Source: Holophagales bacterium (lineage in GTDB: Bacteria > Acidobacteriota > Thermoanaerobaculia > Multivoradales > Multivoraceae). Taken from it: a stretch of 64,000 bases of DNA. The stretch covers positions 64,501 to 128,500 of the forward strand of contig VYDI01000019.1 in NCBI GenBank assembly GCA_009843505.1, in the 5' to 3' direction. Shown piece by piece: positions 54,312 through 64,000 of the stretch; the first letter of the stretch is position 1; each line of letters opens with the position of its first letter. The notes beneath the pieces are model-generated. The model was not told the origin of the DNA. It worked only from the letters and a program-made list of their open reading frames with translations, and did not search any database. The translations under genes were made by a program, and so were the position numbers.

Positions 54312-55862
54312 ATGGTCTGGGAGCGAGAGATCGAGGAACTGAGGCGGCGCCGCGAGTTCGCCCGACAGATGGGCGGCGAAGCCGGCATCGCGGAGCAGCA
54401 CCGCCGCGGCAAGCTGACGATCCGGGAGCGTCTCGACGTGTTCACCGACGAGGGCTCGTTCCAGGAGATCGGTGAGCTCGCCGGAGCGGCCAGCTACGAC
54501 GGCAACGAGCTCAAGGACGTGCGGCCCTCCAACCGGGTCATCGGGCTCGCCCGCCTGAACGGCCGGCGCGCTGTTCTGAACGGCGGCGACTTCACCGTGC
54601 GCGGCGGCGCCTCCGACGCGTCGATCGGCGACAAGAGCGGCCATGCCCAGAAACTGGCGCTGGGCTGGCGCCTGCCGTACGTGCGTCTCCTCGACTCCAC
54701 CGGCGGCAGCGTCAAGACCTTCGAGAAGATCGGACGCACCTACATCCCGACCAACCCCGCCACCCCGGGCATCGAGGACCTGCTGTGCAGGGTGCCGGTC
54801 GTCGCCGCCGTGCTCGGTTCGGTCGCCGGGCTGCCGGCGGTCGAGGCCTGCCTCGCCCACTTCAACGTGATGGTGAAGGGCACGAGCCAGGTGTTCCCGG
54901 GCGGTCCTCCGGTCGTCAAGGCCGCGCTCGGCATCGACATCACGAAGGAAGACCTCGGCGATGAGCGAACCCAGGTGTTCGGCAGCGGCGTCATCGACAA
55001 CCTCGCCGACTCCGAGGAAGAGGCCTTCTTGATGCTCAAGCAGTTCCTGAGCTACCTGCCGGACAGCGTCTGGCAGATGCCGCCCCGCGGCGAGACCCAC
55101 GACGACCCGGGGCGGCGCGAGCCGTCGCTGCTGTCCGCCATCCCGCGCGAGAAGAACAGGGCCTACGACCCGAGGCAAGTCCTCGACGCGGTTCTCGACC
55201 GCGACTCCTTCTTCGAGATCACGCCGCACTACGGACGCTCCCGCATCGTCGGGCTCGCCCGCGTCAACGGCTATCCGGTCGGCACGATGATCAACAACCC
55301 GAGTTATCTCGGCGGCTCGATGAACGTCGCCGCCGGCACGAAGGTGATCCGCTTCCTCCAGCTATGCGACACCTTCCACCTGCCGATGGTCTACTTCGCC
55401 GACGAGCCGGGCTTCATGGTCGGCCCCGAGCAGCAACGCCAGGGAATCGTCCGCGCCGGCGCCAAGATGCTCTGCGCGACGCTTCGCACGCGCATGCCAT
55501 GGTTGACGATCGTGATCCGGCAGCTCTACGGCGTCGCCGGCCAGTGCCACGATCGCCCGAGCGGCATGTTCCGGCGGGTGGCGTGGCCGTCCGGCCACTG
55601 GGGGTCCATGCACATCTCCGGCGGCGTGACCGCCGCCTACCGGCGCATCATCCGGGAGTCCGACGACCCCGCAGCGAAGCAGAAGGAGATCGAGGACCGC
55701 CTCGAGGCCCTAGCGTCGCCGTTCCGCACCGCCGAGGCGTTCAACATCGAGGAGATCATCGATCCCCGCGAGAGCCGGCCCATGGTCTGCGACTTCATCG
55801 ACACCGCCCAGGCGATTCTCGAGACGCAGCTAGGGCCCAGCCCGACGCCCTACATGCCCTAG
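54312..55862 (+). CDS. Acyl-CoA carboxylase, carboxyltransferase subunit (propionyl-CoA carboxylase beta type)
   Basis: A 516-residue decarboxylase/carboxyltransferase with N- and C-terminal crotonase-like halves. Motifs: RRGKLTIRERLDVFTDEGSF, the first oxyanion loop VAGLPAVEACLAHFNVMVKGTSQVFPGGPPVV, and the second region YLGGSMNVAAGTKVIRF with MVGPEQQRQGIVRAGAKM. In complex with a biotin carboxylase and carrier it would make methylmalonyl-CoA from propionyl-CoA, feeding the mutase at 15.7 kb; methylcrotonyl- or geranyl-CoA as substrate is possible. The ATG at 54312 or the GTG at 54300 may be the start. Its stop shares CTAG with the convergent amidase stop. Confidence 0.88.
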   Translation: MVWEREIEELRRRREFARQMGGEAGIAEQHRRGKLTIRERLDVFTDEGSFQEIGELAGAASYDGNELKDVRPSNRVIGLARLNGRRAVLNGGDFTVRGGASDASIGDKSGHAQKLALGWRLPYVRLLDSTGGSVKTFEKIGRTYIPTNPATPGIEDLLCRVPVVAAVLGSVAGLPAVEACLAHFNVMVKGTSQVFPGGPPVVKAALGIDITKEDLGDERTQVFGSGVIDNLADSEEEAFLMLKQFLSYLPDSVWQMPPRGETHDDPGRREPSLLSAIPREKNRAYDPRQVLDAVLDRDSFFEITPHYGRSRIVGLARVNGYPVGTMINNPSYLGGSMNVAAGTKVIRFLQLCDTFHLPMVYFADEPGFMVGPEQQRQGIVRAGAKMLCATLRTRMPWLTIVIRQLYGVAGQCHDRPSGMFRRVAWPSGHWGSMHISGGVTAAYRRIIRESDDPAAKQKEIEDRLEALASPFRTAEAFNIEEIIDPRESRPMVCDFIDTAQAILETQLGPSPTPYMP

Positions 55863-57409
55863 ACGTCCGGGTGCCGCAGGTGCCAGTCCGTGGCCTGCTC
55901 GTAGGCGTGGGCGAGGCGGCAGAGCGTCGGTTCGCTGAGGTCGCGGCCGACGAGCTGCAGGCTGTGGGGCGCGCCCGCGGCCGAGAAGCCGCACGGCAGG
56001 GAGATGGTCGGCGTGCCGGCGAAGTCGGCGGGCACGGTGAAGAGCTGGATGCTGCCGAGCGGTGGATCGAAGGTCCCGGCGAACGACTCCAGGGCCTCCC
56101 TGAACGCCCCGACCGTGTCGTAGCCCATCGCCTCCGTCATCGGCAGCGCGGCGACGTTCGACGGGCAGACGAGCGCGTCGACGGTCGACAGCATCGCCTC
56201 GAACTGCTCGCTGAAGGCCGCGCGCCGTTCGGTCGCCTCCGCGTAGGCCTCGTCGCTCACCTGCGCCCCGAAGGCCAGGAACTCTCCGAAGTACGGCCCG
56301 TAGTCGGCGGCGCGACTCGGCCAGGTCGCGGCGTGCGCACGAACGGCCTCGTAGGAGCAGAGCGGCCACCAGTCGTCGAAGGGCGCCGCCGGCATATCCA
56401 CCTCCGTGACTTCGGCGCCCAGACCGGCCAGGACCTGCAGCGCCTCCTCCACGGCGGCGACGACCGCGGGGTCGACGCCCTCCGAGGCGTACCGGCGGTC
56501 GAAGCCGAGCCGCATCCCCGCGACATCGCCGTCCAGCATCGGCAGGATGGACGGCAGCGGCGCGTCGAGCGCCGTCGAGTCGTTCGGGTCGGCGCCCGCG
56601 ATCGCCTCGAGCATGATCGCCGCATCGGCGACGGTCCGCGTCATCGGACCGATGTGATCTAGCGAGCCGGCGAGTTCGAGCACGCCGTAGCGGCTGACCC
56701 GGCCCCAGGTGGGCTTGAGACCGACGATCCCGCACTGGGCGGATGGAAAGCGGATCGAGCCGCCGGTGTCCGAGCCGAGCGACCCGAAGCAGAGGCCGGC
56801 CGCCGTCGCCACGCCGGAGCCACTCGACGAAACGCCCGTCCACAGGCCTTCGTCCCACGGGTTGACCGGAATGTCGAAGTCCGGATGGTAGGCGCCCATC
56901 GCGCCTTCGGTCAGGTTCAGCTTGCCGAGGAGAACGGCGCCCGCGGCATCCAGCCGTTCGACCACGGTGGCGTCCATCTCGGGGACGAAGTCCGCCAGGA
57001 CCGAGAGGGCGCCCATGGTGCGCACGCCCTTCGTGTAGCAGAGGTCCTTCACGGCGATCGGGACGCCATGCAGCGGCCCCCGGTAAACCCCGCCCTCGAT
57101 CTCCGACTCGGCCGCCCGGGCCGCGGCAAGCGCGGCGTCGGCCATCACGGTGGCGTAGCTCCTGAGCCGTCCGTCGACGGCGGCGATCCGGCCGAGCATC
57201 GCCTCGGTCACGGCGACCGGCGAGAGCTCCCGGGCCTCGATCAGGCGCGCGACTTCGCGCAGGCTCATGTAATGGATCGGCGCGTCGCCCATCGAAGCTC
57301 CTTCCGGCGATGTTTCGGCGGTCCGCTCCTCCCCGGCGCAGGACCCGACCAGCGGCACGGCCGCGCCGGTCCCGATCAGCCCGAGCGCCCTGCGGCGCGT
57401 CAACCGCAT
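55859..57409 (-). CDS. Amidase-signature enzyme, probable Tat-exported lipoprotein
   Basis: A 516-residue amidase. Ser-cis-Ser-Lys residues are present: VKDLCYT (Lys), [13 protein letters not shown] (SSSGSG) and [16 protein letters not shown]. The N-terminus [20 protein letters not shown] has an RR motif and a lipobox VGSC (Cys24), so export to the periplasm and lipid attachment are likely. The catalytic Ser is in GGSIR. Substrate unknown: the family includes glutaminyl-tRNA amidotransferase A, but this protein has an export signal and stands alone. It begins 10 bp inside gmd. Confidence 0.88.
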   Translation of the reverse strand: MRLTRRRALGLIGTGAAVPLVGSCAGEERTAETSPEGASMGDAPIHYMSLREVARLIEARELSPVAVTEAMLGRIAAVDGRLRSYATVMADAALAAARAAESEIEGGVYRGPLHGVPIAVKDLCYTKGVRTMGALSVLADFVPEMDATVVERLDAAGAVLLGKLNLTEGAMGAYHPDFDIPVNPWDEGLWTGVSSSGSGVATAAGLCFGSLGSDTGGSIRFPSAQCGIVGLKPTWGRVSRYGVLELAGSLDHIGPMTRTVADAAIMLEAIAGADPNDSTALDAPLPSILPMLDGDVAGMRLGFDRRYASEGVDPAVVAAVEEALQVLAGLGAEVTEVDMPAAPFDDWWPLCSYEAVRAHAATWPSRAADYGPYFGEFLAFGAQVSDEAYAEATERRAAFSEQFEAMLSTVDALVCPSNVAALPMTEAMGYDTVGAFREALESFAGTFDPPLGSIQLFTVPADFAGTPTISLPCGFSAAGAPHSLQLVGRDLSEPTLCRLAHAYEQATDWHLRHPDV

Positions 57410-58452
57410 CCGACGGCTTCGAGGTCAGCGTCGACCATCATCTCGACCAGTTGAGGAAAAGCGACGCGCGGACGCCAACCGAGACGCTCCCGCGCCAGAC
57501 TCGCGTCGCCTCGCAGCGCGGGGACCTCGGCCTTGCGGAAGTGCCGGGGATCGACCGTGACCCGCACCCGGCCATCCTCCGTCACGCCCTGCTCCTCGAC
57601 TCCCTCGCCACGCCAGGTGAGAGGCATCCCGGCGCGGGCGAAGGCGATCTCGCAGAACTCGCGGACGCTGTGCGTCTCGCCGGTGGCGATGACGTAGTCC
57701 TCGGGGTCTTCTGCCCGCAGCATGAGCCGCATGGCCTCCACGTAGTCGCCGGCGAAGCCCCAGTCACGGCGCGATTCCAGGTTGCCGAGTTCCAGACCGT
57801 CCTGCAGACCCGCCCGGATCCGGGCAGCAGCCAGGGTGATCTTGCGGGTGACGAAGTTCTCGCCCCGCCGTGGCGACTCGTGATTGAACAGGATGCCGTT
57901 CACGGCGAACAGGCCATAGGCCTCGCGGTAGTTCCGGGTGATGTGGAACCCGTAGGCCTTGGCCGCCGCGTAGGGACTGCGCGGGTAGAAGCGCGTCGTC
58001 TCGCGCTGAGGCGACTCCTCCACCAGGCCGTAGATTTCGGATGAGGACGCCTGGTAGAAGCGCGCCTCGGGCGCCTGCCGCCGGGCCGCTTCGAGCAGCC
58101 GCAGAACGCCGAGACCGGTGACCTCGCTGGTGACCCCCGGCAACTCGAACGAGACCTGGACGTGGGATTGCGCGCCGAGGTTGTAGATCTCGTGGGGCCT
58201 CACCTCGCCGACGGCGCGGTGCAGTGACGAGGCGTCGGTGAGGTCGCCGGCGATCAGGCGGAGCCGCCGCCCCGAGCCGCCGCGGCCGTCCAGCAGGTGA
58301 TCGATCCGCTGAGTGCCGCCGGTCCGGGCTACGGGCCGCACCAGGCCCCAGACGTCCCAACCCTCCTCGAGCAACTGCTCTGCGAGATAGGAACCGTCCT
58401 GACCGGTCACGCCGGTGATGAGAGCCCGCCCCGCGGCGGCGTCCCCGCTCAC
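57400..58452 (-). CDS. gmd: GDP-mannose 4,6-dehydratase
   Basis: A 350-residue extended SDR. NAD(P)-binding is [21 protein letters not shown]; the catalytic residues lie in [19 protein letters not shown] (Ser/Thr and Glu) and [13 protein letters not shown] (YxxxK); [18 protein letters not shown] is the conserved GMD segment. It forms GDP-4-keto-6-deoxymannose, a precursor of GDP-fucose, GDP-rhamnose or perosamine, for surface polysaccharide. The GTG at 58452 overlaps the ribBA stop as GTGA. The pathway's next enzymes are not here. Confidence 0.94.
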   Translation of the reverse strand: MSGDAAAGRALITGVTGQDGSYLAEQLLEEGWDVWGLVRPVARTGGTQRIDHLLDGRGGSGRRLRLIAGDLTDASSLHRAVGEVRPHEIYNLGAQSHVQVSFELPGVTSEVTGLGVLRLLEAARRQAPEARFYQASSSEIYGLVEESPQRETTRFYPRSPYAAAKAYGFHITRNYREAYGLFAVNGILFNHESPRRGENFVTRKITLAAARIRAGLQDGLELGNLESRRDWGFAGDYVEAMRLMLRAEDPEDYVIATGETHSVREFCEIAFARAGMPLTWRGEGVEEQGVTEDGRVRVTVDPRHFRKAEVPALRGDASLARERLGWRPRVAFPQLVEMMVDADLEAVGCG

Positions 58453-59681
58453 ACCAGCTTCAGCAGGTGGCCCATCTTGTCCCGCTTGACGCGCAGGTAC
58501 TCGCGGTTCGACTCGGTCGGCTCGATCTCGATCGGCACCCGTTCGACGATCTCCAGGCCGTAGCCGGAGAGGGCGATGTACTTGGTCGGGTTGTTCGTCA
58601 TCAGTCGCATCCGGCGAACGCCGATATCGCGGAGAATCTGCGCCCCGATGCCGTAGTTGCGAAGGTCGGCCTTGAACCCGAGCTTGTGGTTCGCCTCGAC
58701 GGTGTCGTGCCCCTCGTCCTGCAGATCGTAGGCGCGCAGCTTGTTGAACAGGCCGATGCCCCGCCCCTCCTGCAGCAGGTAGAGCACGACGCCCTCTCCC
58801 TCCTCGGCGATCGTGGAGAGGGCATGGTAAAGCTGGACGCCACAGTCGCAGCGCTCGGAGCCGAAAACGTCGCCCGTCAGGCACTGGCTGTGAACCCGCA
58901 CCAGCACGTCCTTGTCCGGCTTGGGTTCGCCCATCACCAGGGCGACATGCTCCTCGCCGGTGAGCTCAGCGTGGTAGGCGTAGGCCCTCATCGGACCGTA
59001 GTGCGTCGGCATGGTCGGGGAGGCGATCAGTCTGACCAGGCTCTCGTGCTTCAGCCGGTAGCGGATCAGGTCCGACACCGTGATCATCGGCAGCTCGTGC
59101 AGGCGGCTGTACTCGACGAGGTCCGGCACCCGCGCCATCGTTCCGTCCTCGTTCATGATCTCGCAGATCACGCCCGCCGGCGACAACCCGGCCAGTGTCG
59201 CCAGGTCGACCGAAGCCTCGGTCTGTCCGGCTCGCTTCAGCACACCGCCGCGCTTGGCGCGGAGCGGGAAGACATGACCCGGCCGCAGCAGGTCCCGGGG
59301 ACTGGTCGCCGGGTCGATCGCGGTGGCGATCGTCGCCGCCCGGTCGGCCGCCGAGATACCCGTCGTCACCTTTCCGCGCGCCTCGATCGACACCGTGAAG
59401 GCGGTCTCGAAGGGCGCCGTGTTGTCCCGGACCATCAGCGGCAGGTCGAGTTCGTCGCAGCGATCCTCGGTCATCGCCAGGCAGATCAGTCCACGGCCGT
59501 GGGTGGCCATGAAATTGATCGCGTCGGCGGTCACTTTCTCGGCCGCGATGGCCAGATCGCCCTCGTTCTCCCGATCCTCGTCGTCGACGATGATCACCTG
59601 TCCACCATCGCGGAAGACCTCGATCGCTTCCTCGATCGGCGTGAAGAGGGACGGCTCCCGCTCGTTGTCTCGCTCCGTCAT
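58449..59681 (-). CDS. ribBA: Bifunctional 3,4-dihydroxy-2-butanone-4-phosphate synthase/GTP cyclohydrolase II
   Basis: A 410-residue riboflavin enzyme. The N-terminal half has [30 protein letters not shown] and RPGHVFPL with the acidic loop; the C-terminal half has [20 protein letters not shown] (three zinc Cys), [15 protein letters not shown] and MTNNPTKY. Both halves look complete and active. It begins with ATG 59681 and ends in a GTGA overlap with gmd. Confidence 0.96.
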   Translation of the reverse strand: MTERDNEREPSLFTPIEEAIEVFRDGGQVIIVDDEDRENEGDLAIAAEKVTADAINFMATHGRGLICLAMTEDRCDELDLPLMVRDNTAPFETAFTVSIEARGKVTTGISAADRAATIATAIDPATSPRDLLRPGHVFPLRAKRGGVLKRAGQTEASVDLATLAGLSPAGVICEIMNEDGTMARVPDLVEYSRLHELPMITVSDLIRYRLKHESLVRLIASPTMPTHYGPMRAYAYHAELTGEEHVALVMGEPKPDKDVLVRVHSQCLTGDVFGSERCDCGVQLYHALSTIAEEGEGVVLYLLQEGRGIGLFNKLRAYDLQDEGHDTVEANHKLGFKADLRNYGIGAQILRDIGVRRMRLMTNNPTKYIALSGYGLEIVERVPIEIEPTESNREYLRVKRDKMGHLLKLV

Positions 59682-59718
59682 GGCGACGATCGTACCAGCG
59701 GGAGCCGCAACCGCGGGG

Positions 59719-60522
59719 CTATTCGCCCCAGCGGAGCTTGCTGCGCAGGGCGTCGTAGTGGGTCTGGCCGTCGACCCTGGCGAGCAGCGCTTTCGACTCG
59801 GAAGCGGTCACGACCACCCTGTCGCCACCATGGAGCCGGGCCCCCTCCTGGCCGTCCAGCGTGAGGTAGACCTCCTCGTCCAGGCTGCCCAGGGTCATCG
59901 CGATCGTGCTCCGCTCCGGCACGACGATCGGCCGCATCGACAGGGTGTGGGGGGAAATCGGCGTCAGCAGCGCGACCGGCAGCGTCGGATAGAGGATCGG
60001 CCCGCCGGCCGACAGGCTGTACGCCGTCGAGCCGGTCGGCGTCGAAACGATCAGGCCGTCCGCTCGATAGCGCGCCACCGGATCGCCGTCGATCTCGACC
60101 GCCAGATCGATCATCCGCGCCAGGGCGCTCTTGTGCACGACCGCGTCGTTGAGCGCGCGATAGCGCTCCACGCCGCCCGCCGCGTGCCGCAACTCGACGT
60201 CCAGGAGCAGTCGCTCCTCAACCTCGAACCGTCCCCCGAGGATCGCCCCCAGGTTCGCGTACAGGCGCTCGAGACCGATCTCGGCCAGGTAGCCGAGGCT
60301 GCCGAGATTGACGCCCACGATCGGCACGCCGGGCCGGCTGCGGGCCACCGAGAGCAGGGTGCCGTCCCCGCCGAGGACGACGATCAGCCCAAGACCCGGG
60401 GCGTCGACGTCGCCCAGTTCGACACCGCGCTCGCGAAGCCAGCTCTCGACATCGGCGGCGGTGGCGGCCGCCCGCCCGCTGTCCGGCTTGGCAACGACCG
60501 CGACTTCCTGGATCCTGGTCAC
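59719..60522 (-). CDS. nadK: NAD kinase
   Basis: A 267-residue enzyme that phosphorylates NAD to NADP. It has the GGDGT motif at 51-55 ([10 protein letters not shown]), [22 protein letters not shown] for adenosine, and [23 protein letters not shown]. The GTG start at 60522 is 4 bp from the tlyA stop, so the two are co-transcribed. Normal length for a bacterial NadK. Confidence 0.95.
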   Translation of the reverse strand: MTRIQEVAVVAKPDSGRAAATAADVESWLRERGVELGDVDAPGLGLIVVLGGDGTLLSVARSRPGVPIVGVNLGSLGYLAEIGLERLYANLGAILGGRFEVEERLLLDVELRHAAGGVERYRALNDAVVHKSALARMIDLAVEIDGDPVARYRADGLIVSTPTGSTAYSLSAGGPILYPTLPVALLTPISPHTLSMRPIVVPERSTIAMTLGSLDEEVYLTLDGQEGARLHGGDRVVVTASESKALLARVDGQTHYDALRSKLRWGE

Positions 60523-60526
60523 GACC

Positions 60527-61255
60527 TCATGTCCTGAAGTGGGCGAAGATCTCGCGGTTGCCTGCCGGTCCCCGGAGGTCGCAGTCTACCGAGGCTCTGA
60601 ACTCGAGCCCCAGTGCGCCCAGTTCGGCGATGCGCCGGGCGGCGATCTCCCGCCGCAGTTCGTCGTCCCGCACCACGCCGCCCTTGCCGACCTGACCCCG
60701 TCCGACCTCGAACTGGGGCTTGATCAGGACCAGCAGGTCGGCTCCGGGGGCGAGGTGCGGAAGCAGCGCCGGCGCCACCTTGACGACCGAGATGAAGGAG
60801 ACGTCGACGGTGGCGACCCGGCAGGGCTCGGGCAAAGCATCCGACGGCAGGTGGCGGGCATTGATCCTCTCCATTACCACCACGCGGGGGTCGCTCCGCA
60901 GACCCGCGTCGAGCTGACCGTAGCCGACGTCCACGGCGTAGACGCGTGCCGCTCCATGCGCCAGCAGACAGTCGGTGAAGCCCCCGGTCGAGGCGCCGAC
61001 GTCGAGACAGACGGCGTCTGTCGGGTCGACGTCGAACACGCCCAGCGCCTGCTCGAGCTTGCGGCCGCCCCGGGAGACGTAGGGCTCCGCGCGGCCTCGC
61101 ACCTCGATCGCGGCAGCGGCGTTCACCGCGGTCCCCGGCTTGTCGCGGCGCTCCCCGTCGACCTGGATCCAGCCCGCCATCACGGCTCGCTTCGCCTGCT
61201 CCCGGCTGGCGAACAGCCCGCGCTCGACCAGCAACTGATCGAGCCGCCGCCTCAC
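60527..61255 (-). CDS. tlyA: TlyA-family rRNA 2'-O-methyltransferase
   Basis: A 242-residue protein: an N-terminal S4 RNA-binding domain ([33 protein letters not shown]) and a FtsJ-like methyltransferase domain with [34 protein letters not shown] (SAM site) and VSFISV. TlyA methylates cytidines in 16S and 23S rRNA. The GTG at 61255 overlaps the synthase stop as GTGA. The order ispA-tlyA-nadK is common in bacteria. Confidence 0.94.
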   Translation of the reverse strand: MRRRLDQLLVERGLFASREQAKRAVMAGWIQVDGERRDKPGTAVNAAAAIEVRGRAEPYVSRGGRKLEQALGVFDVDPTDAVCLDVGASTGGFTDCLLAHGAARVYAVDVGYGQLDAGLRSDPRVVVMERINARHLPSDALPEPCRVATVDVSFISVVKVAPALLPHLAPGADLLVLIKPQFEVGRGQVGKGGVVRDDELRREIAARRIAELGALGLEFRASVDCDLRGPAGNREIFAHFRT

Positions 61256-62166
61256 GAGCCGCGGTGGACCAGAAAGGCGACCAGGGCCCTGAACAACTCG
61301 CGCCCGGAGGGCAAGCCCTCGACTAGCGCCAGGCACCTGTCCGCCGCCTGCAACGCCTTCTCGCGGCTGCCCTCGAGGCCGAACACGCCCGGGTACGTCA
61401 GCTTCCCGGCCTGCCGGTCCTTGCCGGGCGTCTTGCCGAGTTCTTCCGAGCTGCCGACCTCGTCCAGGATGTCGTCGCCGATCTGGAACAGGAGACCCAA
61501 CTCGGCGCCGATCCGGCCGGCCTGCTCGATCCCCCCGGCTCCCGCGCCCGCGTAGACGCCGCCGAGCCGCGTGCTCGCCTCGATCAGGGCCCCCGTCTTC
61601 AGGCGGTGAATCCGCTCCAGCGAGCGAACTGCGGCGTCGGCGCCTTCCCCGGCGCCACCGTCGAGAGCGCCCTCGTGCTGGAGATCGAAGACCTGGCCGC
61701 CGATCATCCCCGCCGTTCCGACCGCGTCCGCTACCACCCGGACCGCCTCCAGCCGCCGTTCGGGGGGCGCCGAGGTCGGTTCGCGGTTCAGGACCTCGTA
61801 GGCCCGGTTCAGCAGCGCGTCGCCGGCGAGCACCGCCATCGCCTCTCCCCTCGCGCGGTGCAGGGTCGGCCTCCCCCGCCGCAGATCGTCGTCGTCCAGG
61901 GCCGGCAGATCGTCATGAATCAGGCTGAACGTGTGAACCATCTCGACGGCCGCTCCGCCCACCAGCAGATCCTCGCGGGAGCCTCCCCAGGCTTCGCCGG
62001 CCAGGACGACCAGAGCCGGCCGGACCCGCTTCCCGCCCGCGAACACGCTGTACCGCATCGCCTCGTGGATTGCCGCCGGCTCGGTTCCCGCGTCGGGCAA
62101 CAGGCGGTCCAGCGCCTGGTCGACCTCCGGTCTGAGGGCAGACAGGAAGGAAGGGAAATCGTTCAC
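61252..62166 (-). CDS. ispA: Polyprenyl diphosphate synthase (farnesyl/geranylgeranyl type)
   Basis: A 304-residue prenyltransferase. The first Asp-rich motif is SLIHDDLPALDDDDLRRGRPTLH (DDLPALDDD) and the second is FQIGDDILDEVG. It extends DMAPP and IPP to C15 or C20 chains. The residues five and four before the first Asp motif (FSLIHDD) do not settle the product length. The GTG at 62166 overlaps the Trm112 stop as GTGA. Confidence 0.92.
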   Translation of the reverse strand: MNDFPSFLSALRPEVDQALDRLLPDAGTEPAAIHEAMRYSVFAGGKRVRPALVVLAGEAWGGSREDLLVGGAAVEMVHTFSLIHDDLPALDDDDLRRGRPTLHRARGEAMAVLAGDALLNRAYEVLNREPTSAPPERRLEAVRVVADAVGTAGMIGGQVFDLQHEGALDGGAGEGADAAVRSLERIHRLKTGALIEASTRLGGVYAGAGAGGIEQAGRIGAELGLLFQIGDDILDEVGSSEELGKTPGKDRQAGKLTYPGVFGLEGSREKALQAADRCLALVEGLPSGRELFRALVAFLVHRGS

Positions 62167-62450
62167 GCGCCGGGCGCCTGCTCACCCTCTTCGGCCGCCT
62201 CCGGCAGCACCTCGGGCGCAGGCAAAGCCTCGGTCACCAGCATGACCGGGACGTCGCTCACGATCGGATAGACGAGACCGGACTCCCGGCACCAGAGCCC
62301 CTCGGAGACCTCGGGCTCCTCCTCGCCGAAGTGCTCCCGGTAGCGGGCGACGAGCCGTCCGCACACTTCCGCCGGCAGCGGCACGAGTTGAAGCGGCCCT
62401 TTCGACTGGGGGCACACCAGGAGTTCGAGCAGTTCGGGATCCACAGCCAC
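62163..62450 (-). CDS. Trm112-family protein
   Basis: A 95-residue protein of the Trm112/UPF0434 fold: PELLELLVCPQSKGPLQLV, EGLWCRESGLVYPIVSDVPVML, then an acidic tail. In eukaryotes and archaea Trm112 activates methyltransferases; in bacteria its role is not well known. The family's Cys residues are only partly present (VCP and LWC). GTG start. It is coupled to the prenyl synthase by GTGA. Confidence 0.88.
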   Translation of the reverse strand: MAVDPELLELLVCPQSKGPLQLVPLPAEVCGRLVARYREHFGEEEPEVSEGLWCRESGLVYPIVSDVPVMLVTEALPAPEVLPEAAEEGEQAPGA

Positions 62451-62457
62451 TTGCGCG

Positions 62458-63009
62458 CTACCTCGACCAGCGGAGAAGGAGGGAGTTCACACCAGGGTTA
62501 CGACGATAGTAGGACGAGTTGGACAGATGGAAGAAACCGAAGCTCACCCGCGATCCGCCCCGCAGGCGCCGTCCGACCGCGACTCCCGAGCGGAATTCGA
62601 GCTGGCCGCCGATGTCCTTGCCATCTCCAGCCTCGTAGAGACCGACGGAGGTGATCACGTCCACAAACCAGGACCGCCCGATGTTGATCCGCTGGTCGGT
62701 GCCGGTGAAGAGGTAGAAGGATCCGTCAGCCGTCACGAAGGCGCCGACGTTGGGACCCAGGCCCAGGCACCAGTCGGTGGGGAACCGATGCAAGATACCG
62801 ACCTCGGCGGTTTCGTAGTCCTTGCCGAAGTCGATCACGCCGGTGCTGACGCTCAGACCGGACTCATCCTCACGGCGAGGCTCGTCGTGTTCCGAGTCCG
62901 CGTTGCAGGCGAAAGCGGCCGGCGCGGTCAGGCTCCCCGACAACAGCAGAACGCACGCTACGTTGCGGGGACCTCTGTAGCGCACGGCCGCGTAGCCTAC
63001 CCTCCGCAT
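62458..63009 (-). CDS. PagL-like outer-membrane acyloxyacyl hydrolase (lipid A 3-O-deacylase family)
   Basis: A 183-residue exported protein. A signal peptide runs through NVACVLLLSGSLTAPAAFA, with a positive start (MRRVGYAAVRYRGPR), and the mature part alternates like a beta barrel (GLSVSTGVIDFG, AEVGILHRF, GSFYLFTGTDQR). FGFFHLSNSSYYRRNPGVNSL fits the PagL active site, with His and Ser in HxSN and NPGxNS. It would remove an acyl chain from lipid A. The ATG is at 63009, only 11 bp from the divergent glycosyltransferase start. Confidence 0.72.
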   Translation of the reverse strand: MRRVGYAAVRYRGPRNVACVLLLSGSLTAPAAFACNADSEHDEPRREDESGLSVSTGVIDFGKDYETAEVGILHRFPTDWCLGLGPNVGAFVTADGSFYLFTGTDQRINIGRSWFVDVITSVGLYEAGDGKDIGGQLEFRSGVAVGRRLRGGSRVSFGFFHLSNSSYYRRNPGVNSLLLRWSR

Positions 63010-63020
63010 ACAATGCGCGC

Positions 63021-63908
63021 GTGGACGAGACGTCGGCAGACCCAACCGCCGGGGATCCAGCACGGCCGCCGATTTCGGCCCTCGTCACCACCTACAACGA
63101 GGAACGCCACATCGCCGACTGCCTGGCGTCCCTCGACTGGTGCGACGAAGTGCTGGTCGTCGACTCCTTCTCCACCGACCGCACTCCGGAGATCGTGCGC
63201 CAGTGCGAGCGTGCGCGCTTCGTCCAGCGCACCTACTACGGTTCCGCGTCGCAGAAGAACTGGGCAATGGACCAGACGCAGAACGAGTGGGTGCTGATCC
63301 TCGACGCCGACGAACGCTGCACACCCGAACTCCGAGCAGAGATCACGGCGCTGTTTCAGGGCGGAGAGCCGGCCCACGACGCGTACACGATCAAGCGCCG
63401 CGTGTTCTTTCTGGGCAGGGTGATCCGTTTCTCCGGCTGGCAGCACGACCGCGTCGTCCGGCTGCTTCGCCGCGACGCGGGGCGGTACCCGAACCGGCGA
63501 GTCCACGCCGACATGTGGACCCGGACGCCGGCGCCGGTGCTCCGGTGTCCCATGGACCACTTCATGGTCGACGACCTGCTCTCCTACTCCCGGAGGATCC
63601 AGCGCTACAGCTGGTGGGGAGCCGCCCAGCTCTGGCGCGACGGCCGCCGGTCCGGCCCGGCCGAGGTCCTGGGACGCTCGCTGTGGCGCTTCCTGCGGAC
63701 GTACGGCCTGCAGCTCGGCGTGCTCGACGGCATGCGCGGCCTCGTGTTCTGCCTGCTCCAGGCCTATGGCACCTACCTCAAGTGGTCCTACGTCTGGTCC
63801 TGGCGCGTAAACCAGCGCCGCGGCGTCGAGCCGCCGCTGCCGTCCTTCGACGACAGCAAGAGCACCTGGCGGGGCCTGACCGAACTCGAACCCGGAACCG
63901 CCAAGTAG
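63021..63908 (+). CDS. Family 2 glycosyltransferase (WaaE/KdtX-like)
   Basis: A 295-residue GT-A enzyme. ISALVTTYNEERHIADCLASLDW, VDSFSTDRT, ASQKNWAMDQ and WVLILDADERC (DxD-like) follow the pattern of WaaE/KdtX glycosyltransferases that add sugars to the LPS core, and RIQRYSWWGAAQLW resembles their C-terminal part. GTG start at 63021; TACAAT (63009-63014) ends just before it, so a leaderless transcript is possible. Beside the PagL-like gene, this suggests an LPS role. The sugar is unknown. Confidence 0.85.
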   Translation: MDETSADPTAGDPARPPISALVTTYNEERHIADCLASLDWCDEVLVVDSFSTDRTPEIVRQCERARFVQRTYYGSASQKNWAMDQTQNEWVLILDADERCTPELRAEITALFQGGEPAHDAYTIKRRVFFLGRVIRFSGWQHDRVVRLLRRDAGRYPNRRVHADMWTRTPAPVLRCPMDHFMVDDLLSYSRRIQRYSWWGAAQLWRDGRRSGPAEVLGRSLWRFLRTYGLQLGVLDGMRGLVFCLLQAYGTYLKWSYVWSWRVNQRRGVEPPLPSFDDSKSTWRGLTELEPGTAK

Positions 63909-63918
63909 GCCGCGCCTC

Positions 63919-64000
63919 CTACCGCACCGGCTCCTCGACGAGCAGCGACTCGATCCTCGTGGCCCTGCCCGTCGTCTCGTCCGCGTCGACGAGGGCGGCC
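63919..64000 (-). CDS. C-terminal end of an unidentified gene
   Basis: The minus strand is open from the right edge to a TAG at 63919, reading AALVDADETTGRATRIESLL and ending VEEPVR. The fragment of 26 codons has normal GC-rich codon use. Too short to name. It converges on the glycosyltransferase, with 10 bp between stops. Confidence 0.45.
   Translation of the reverse strand, partial: AALVDADETTGRATRIESLLVEEPVR

Overview
The window is 64 kb of GC-rich bacterial chromosome, densely packed with genes and with no tRNA, rRNA, phage, transposase or CRISPR array that I can see. The cell is a Gram-negative diderm: it has LpxH, a PagL-like outer-membrane protein, an Mla lipid transporter, a LolC-type permease and HflKC. 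The gene mix (a GWxTD-domain protein, a DUF1844 protein, HspR next to DnaK, class II NrdJ, methylmalonyl-CoA enzymes, a RsbW/STAS pair) fits a member of Acidobacteriota or a neighbouring phylum. That placement is inference; there is no phylogenetic marker in the window.

Layout. 1-4.3 kb (minus): a partial unknown gene, aroA, lpxH, mrp and plsC in one tight run. 4.5-7.5 kb (plus): mlaE-mlaF-mlaD plus a YggX-like gene. 7.5-10.2 kb: a GWxTD gene and folE (minus), then a short SelW-type selenoprotein gene with in-frame TGA, a perfect 34-bp inverted repeat, a PTPS-like gene and a DUF1330 gene (plus). 10.3-15.4 kb (minus): a TRAM/Fe-S methyltransferase, a small Cys-rich protein, a TlpA thioredoxin and nrdJ. 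15.7-17.6 kb (plus): methylmalonyl-CoA mutase large chain and a coiled-coil protein. 17.6-30.8 kb (minus): carB; then spoIID-meaB-mce-carA-lolC; then dnaK-hspR-dnaC-like; then a DUF1844 gene. 30.8-41 kb: mazG, a degenerate S41 protease, STAS and RsbW genes, dcd, glpX, a glutaryl-CoA dehydrogenase, a CPBP protease, a nucleoside transporter and hflC/hflK. 41-45.8 kb (plus): a nuclease-helicase fusion translationally coupled to LuxE-like and LuxC-like genes. 45.7-55.9 kb: a MauE-like membrane protein, an ABC-F ATPase, metH, a VanZ protein, a bifunctional sulfate adenylyltransferase/APS kinase and a biotin-dependent carboxyltransferase. 55.9-64 kb: an amidase, gmd, ribBA, nadK, tlyA, an ispA-type synthase, a Trm112 protein, a PagL-like protein and a family 2 glycosyltransferase.

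How the genes fit together. Three cobalamin enzymes (NrdJ, methylmalonyl-CoA mutase, MetH) and one selenoprotein point to a B12- and selenium-using metabolism. Mutase, epimerase (mce), the MeaB chaperone and the carboxyltransferase together cover the propionyl-CoA to succinyl-CoA route; the mutase B12-binding chain and a biotin carboxylase are not in the window. The carA and carB genes are both here but in separate runs. Many neighbours share a 4-bp ATGA or GTGA stop/start overlap, so translation is widely coupled.

The most notable items are the selenoprotein with its SECIS-like hairpin (easy to miss because TGA truncates it), the nuclease-helicase/LuxE/LuxC cluster without luciferase genes, a PTPS-like enzyme lacking the usual catalytic Cys and His, an S41 protease homologue that has lost its Ser-Lys dyad, and several families of GC-rich inverted repeats.
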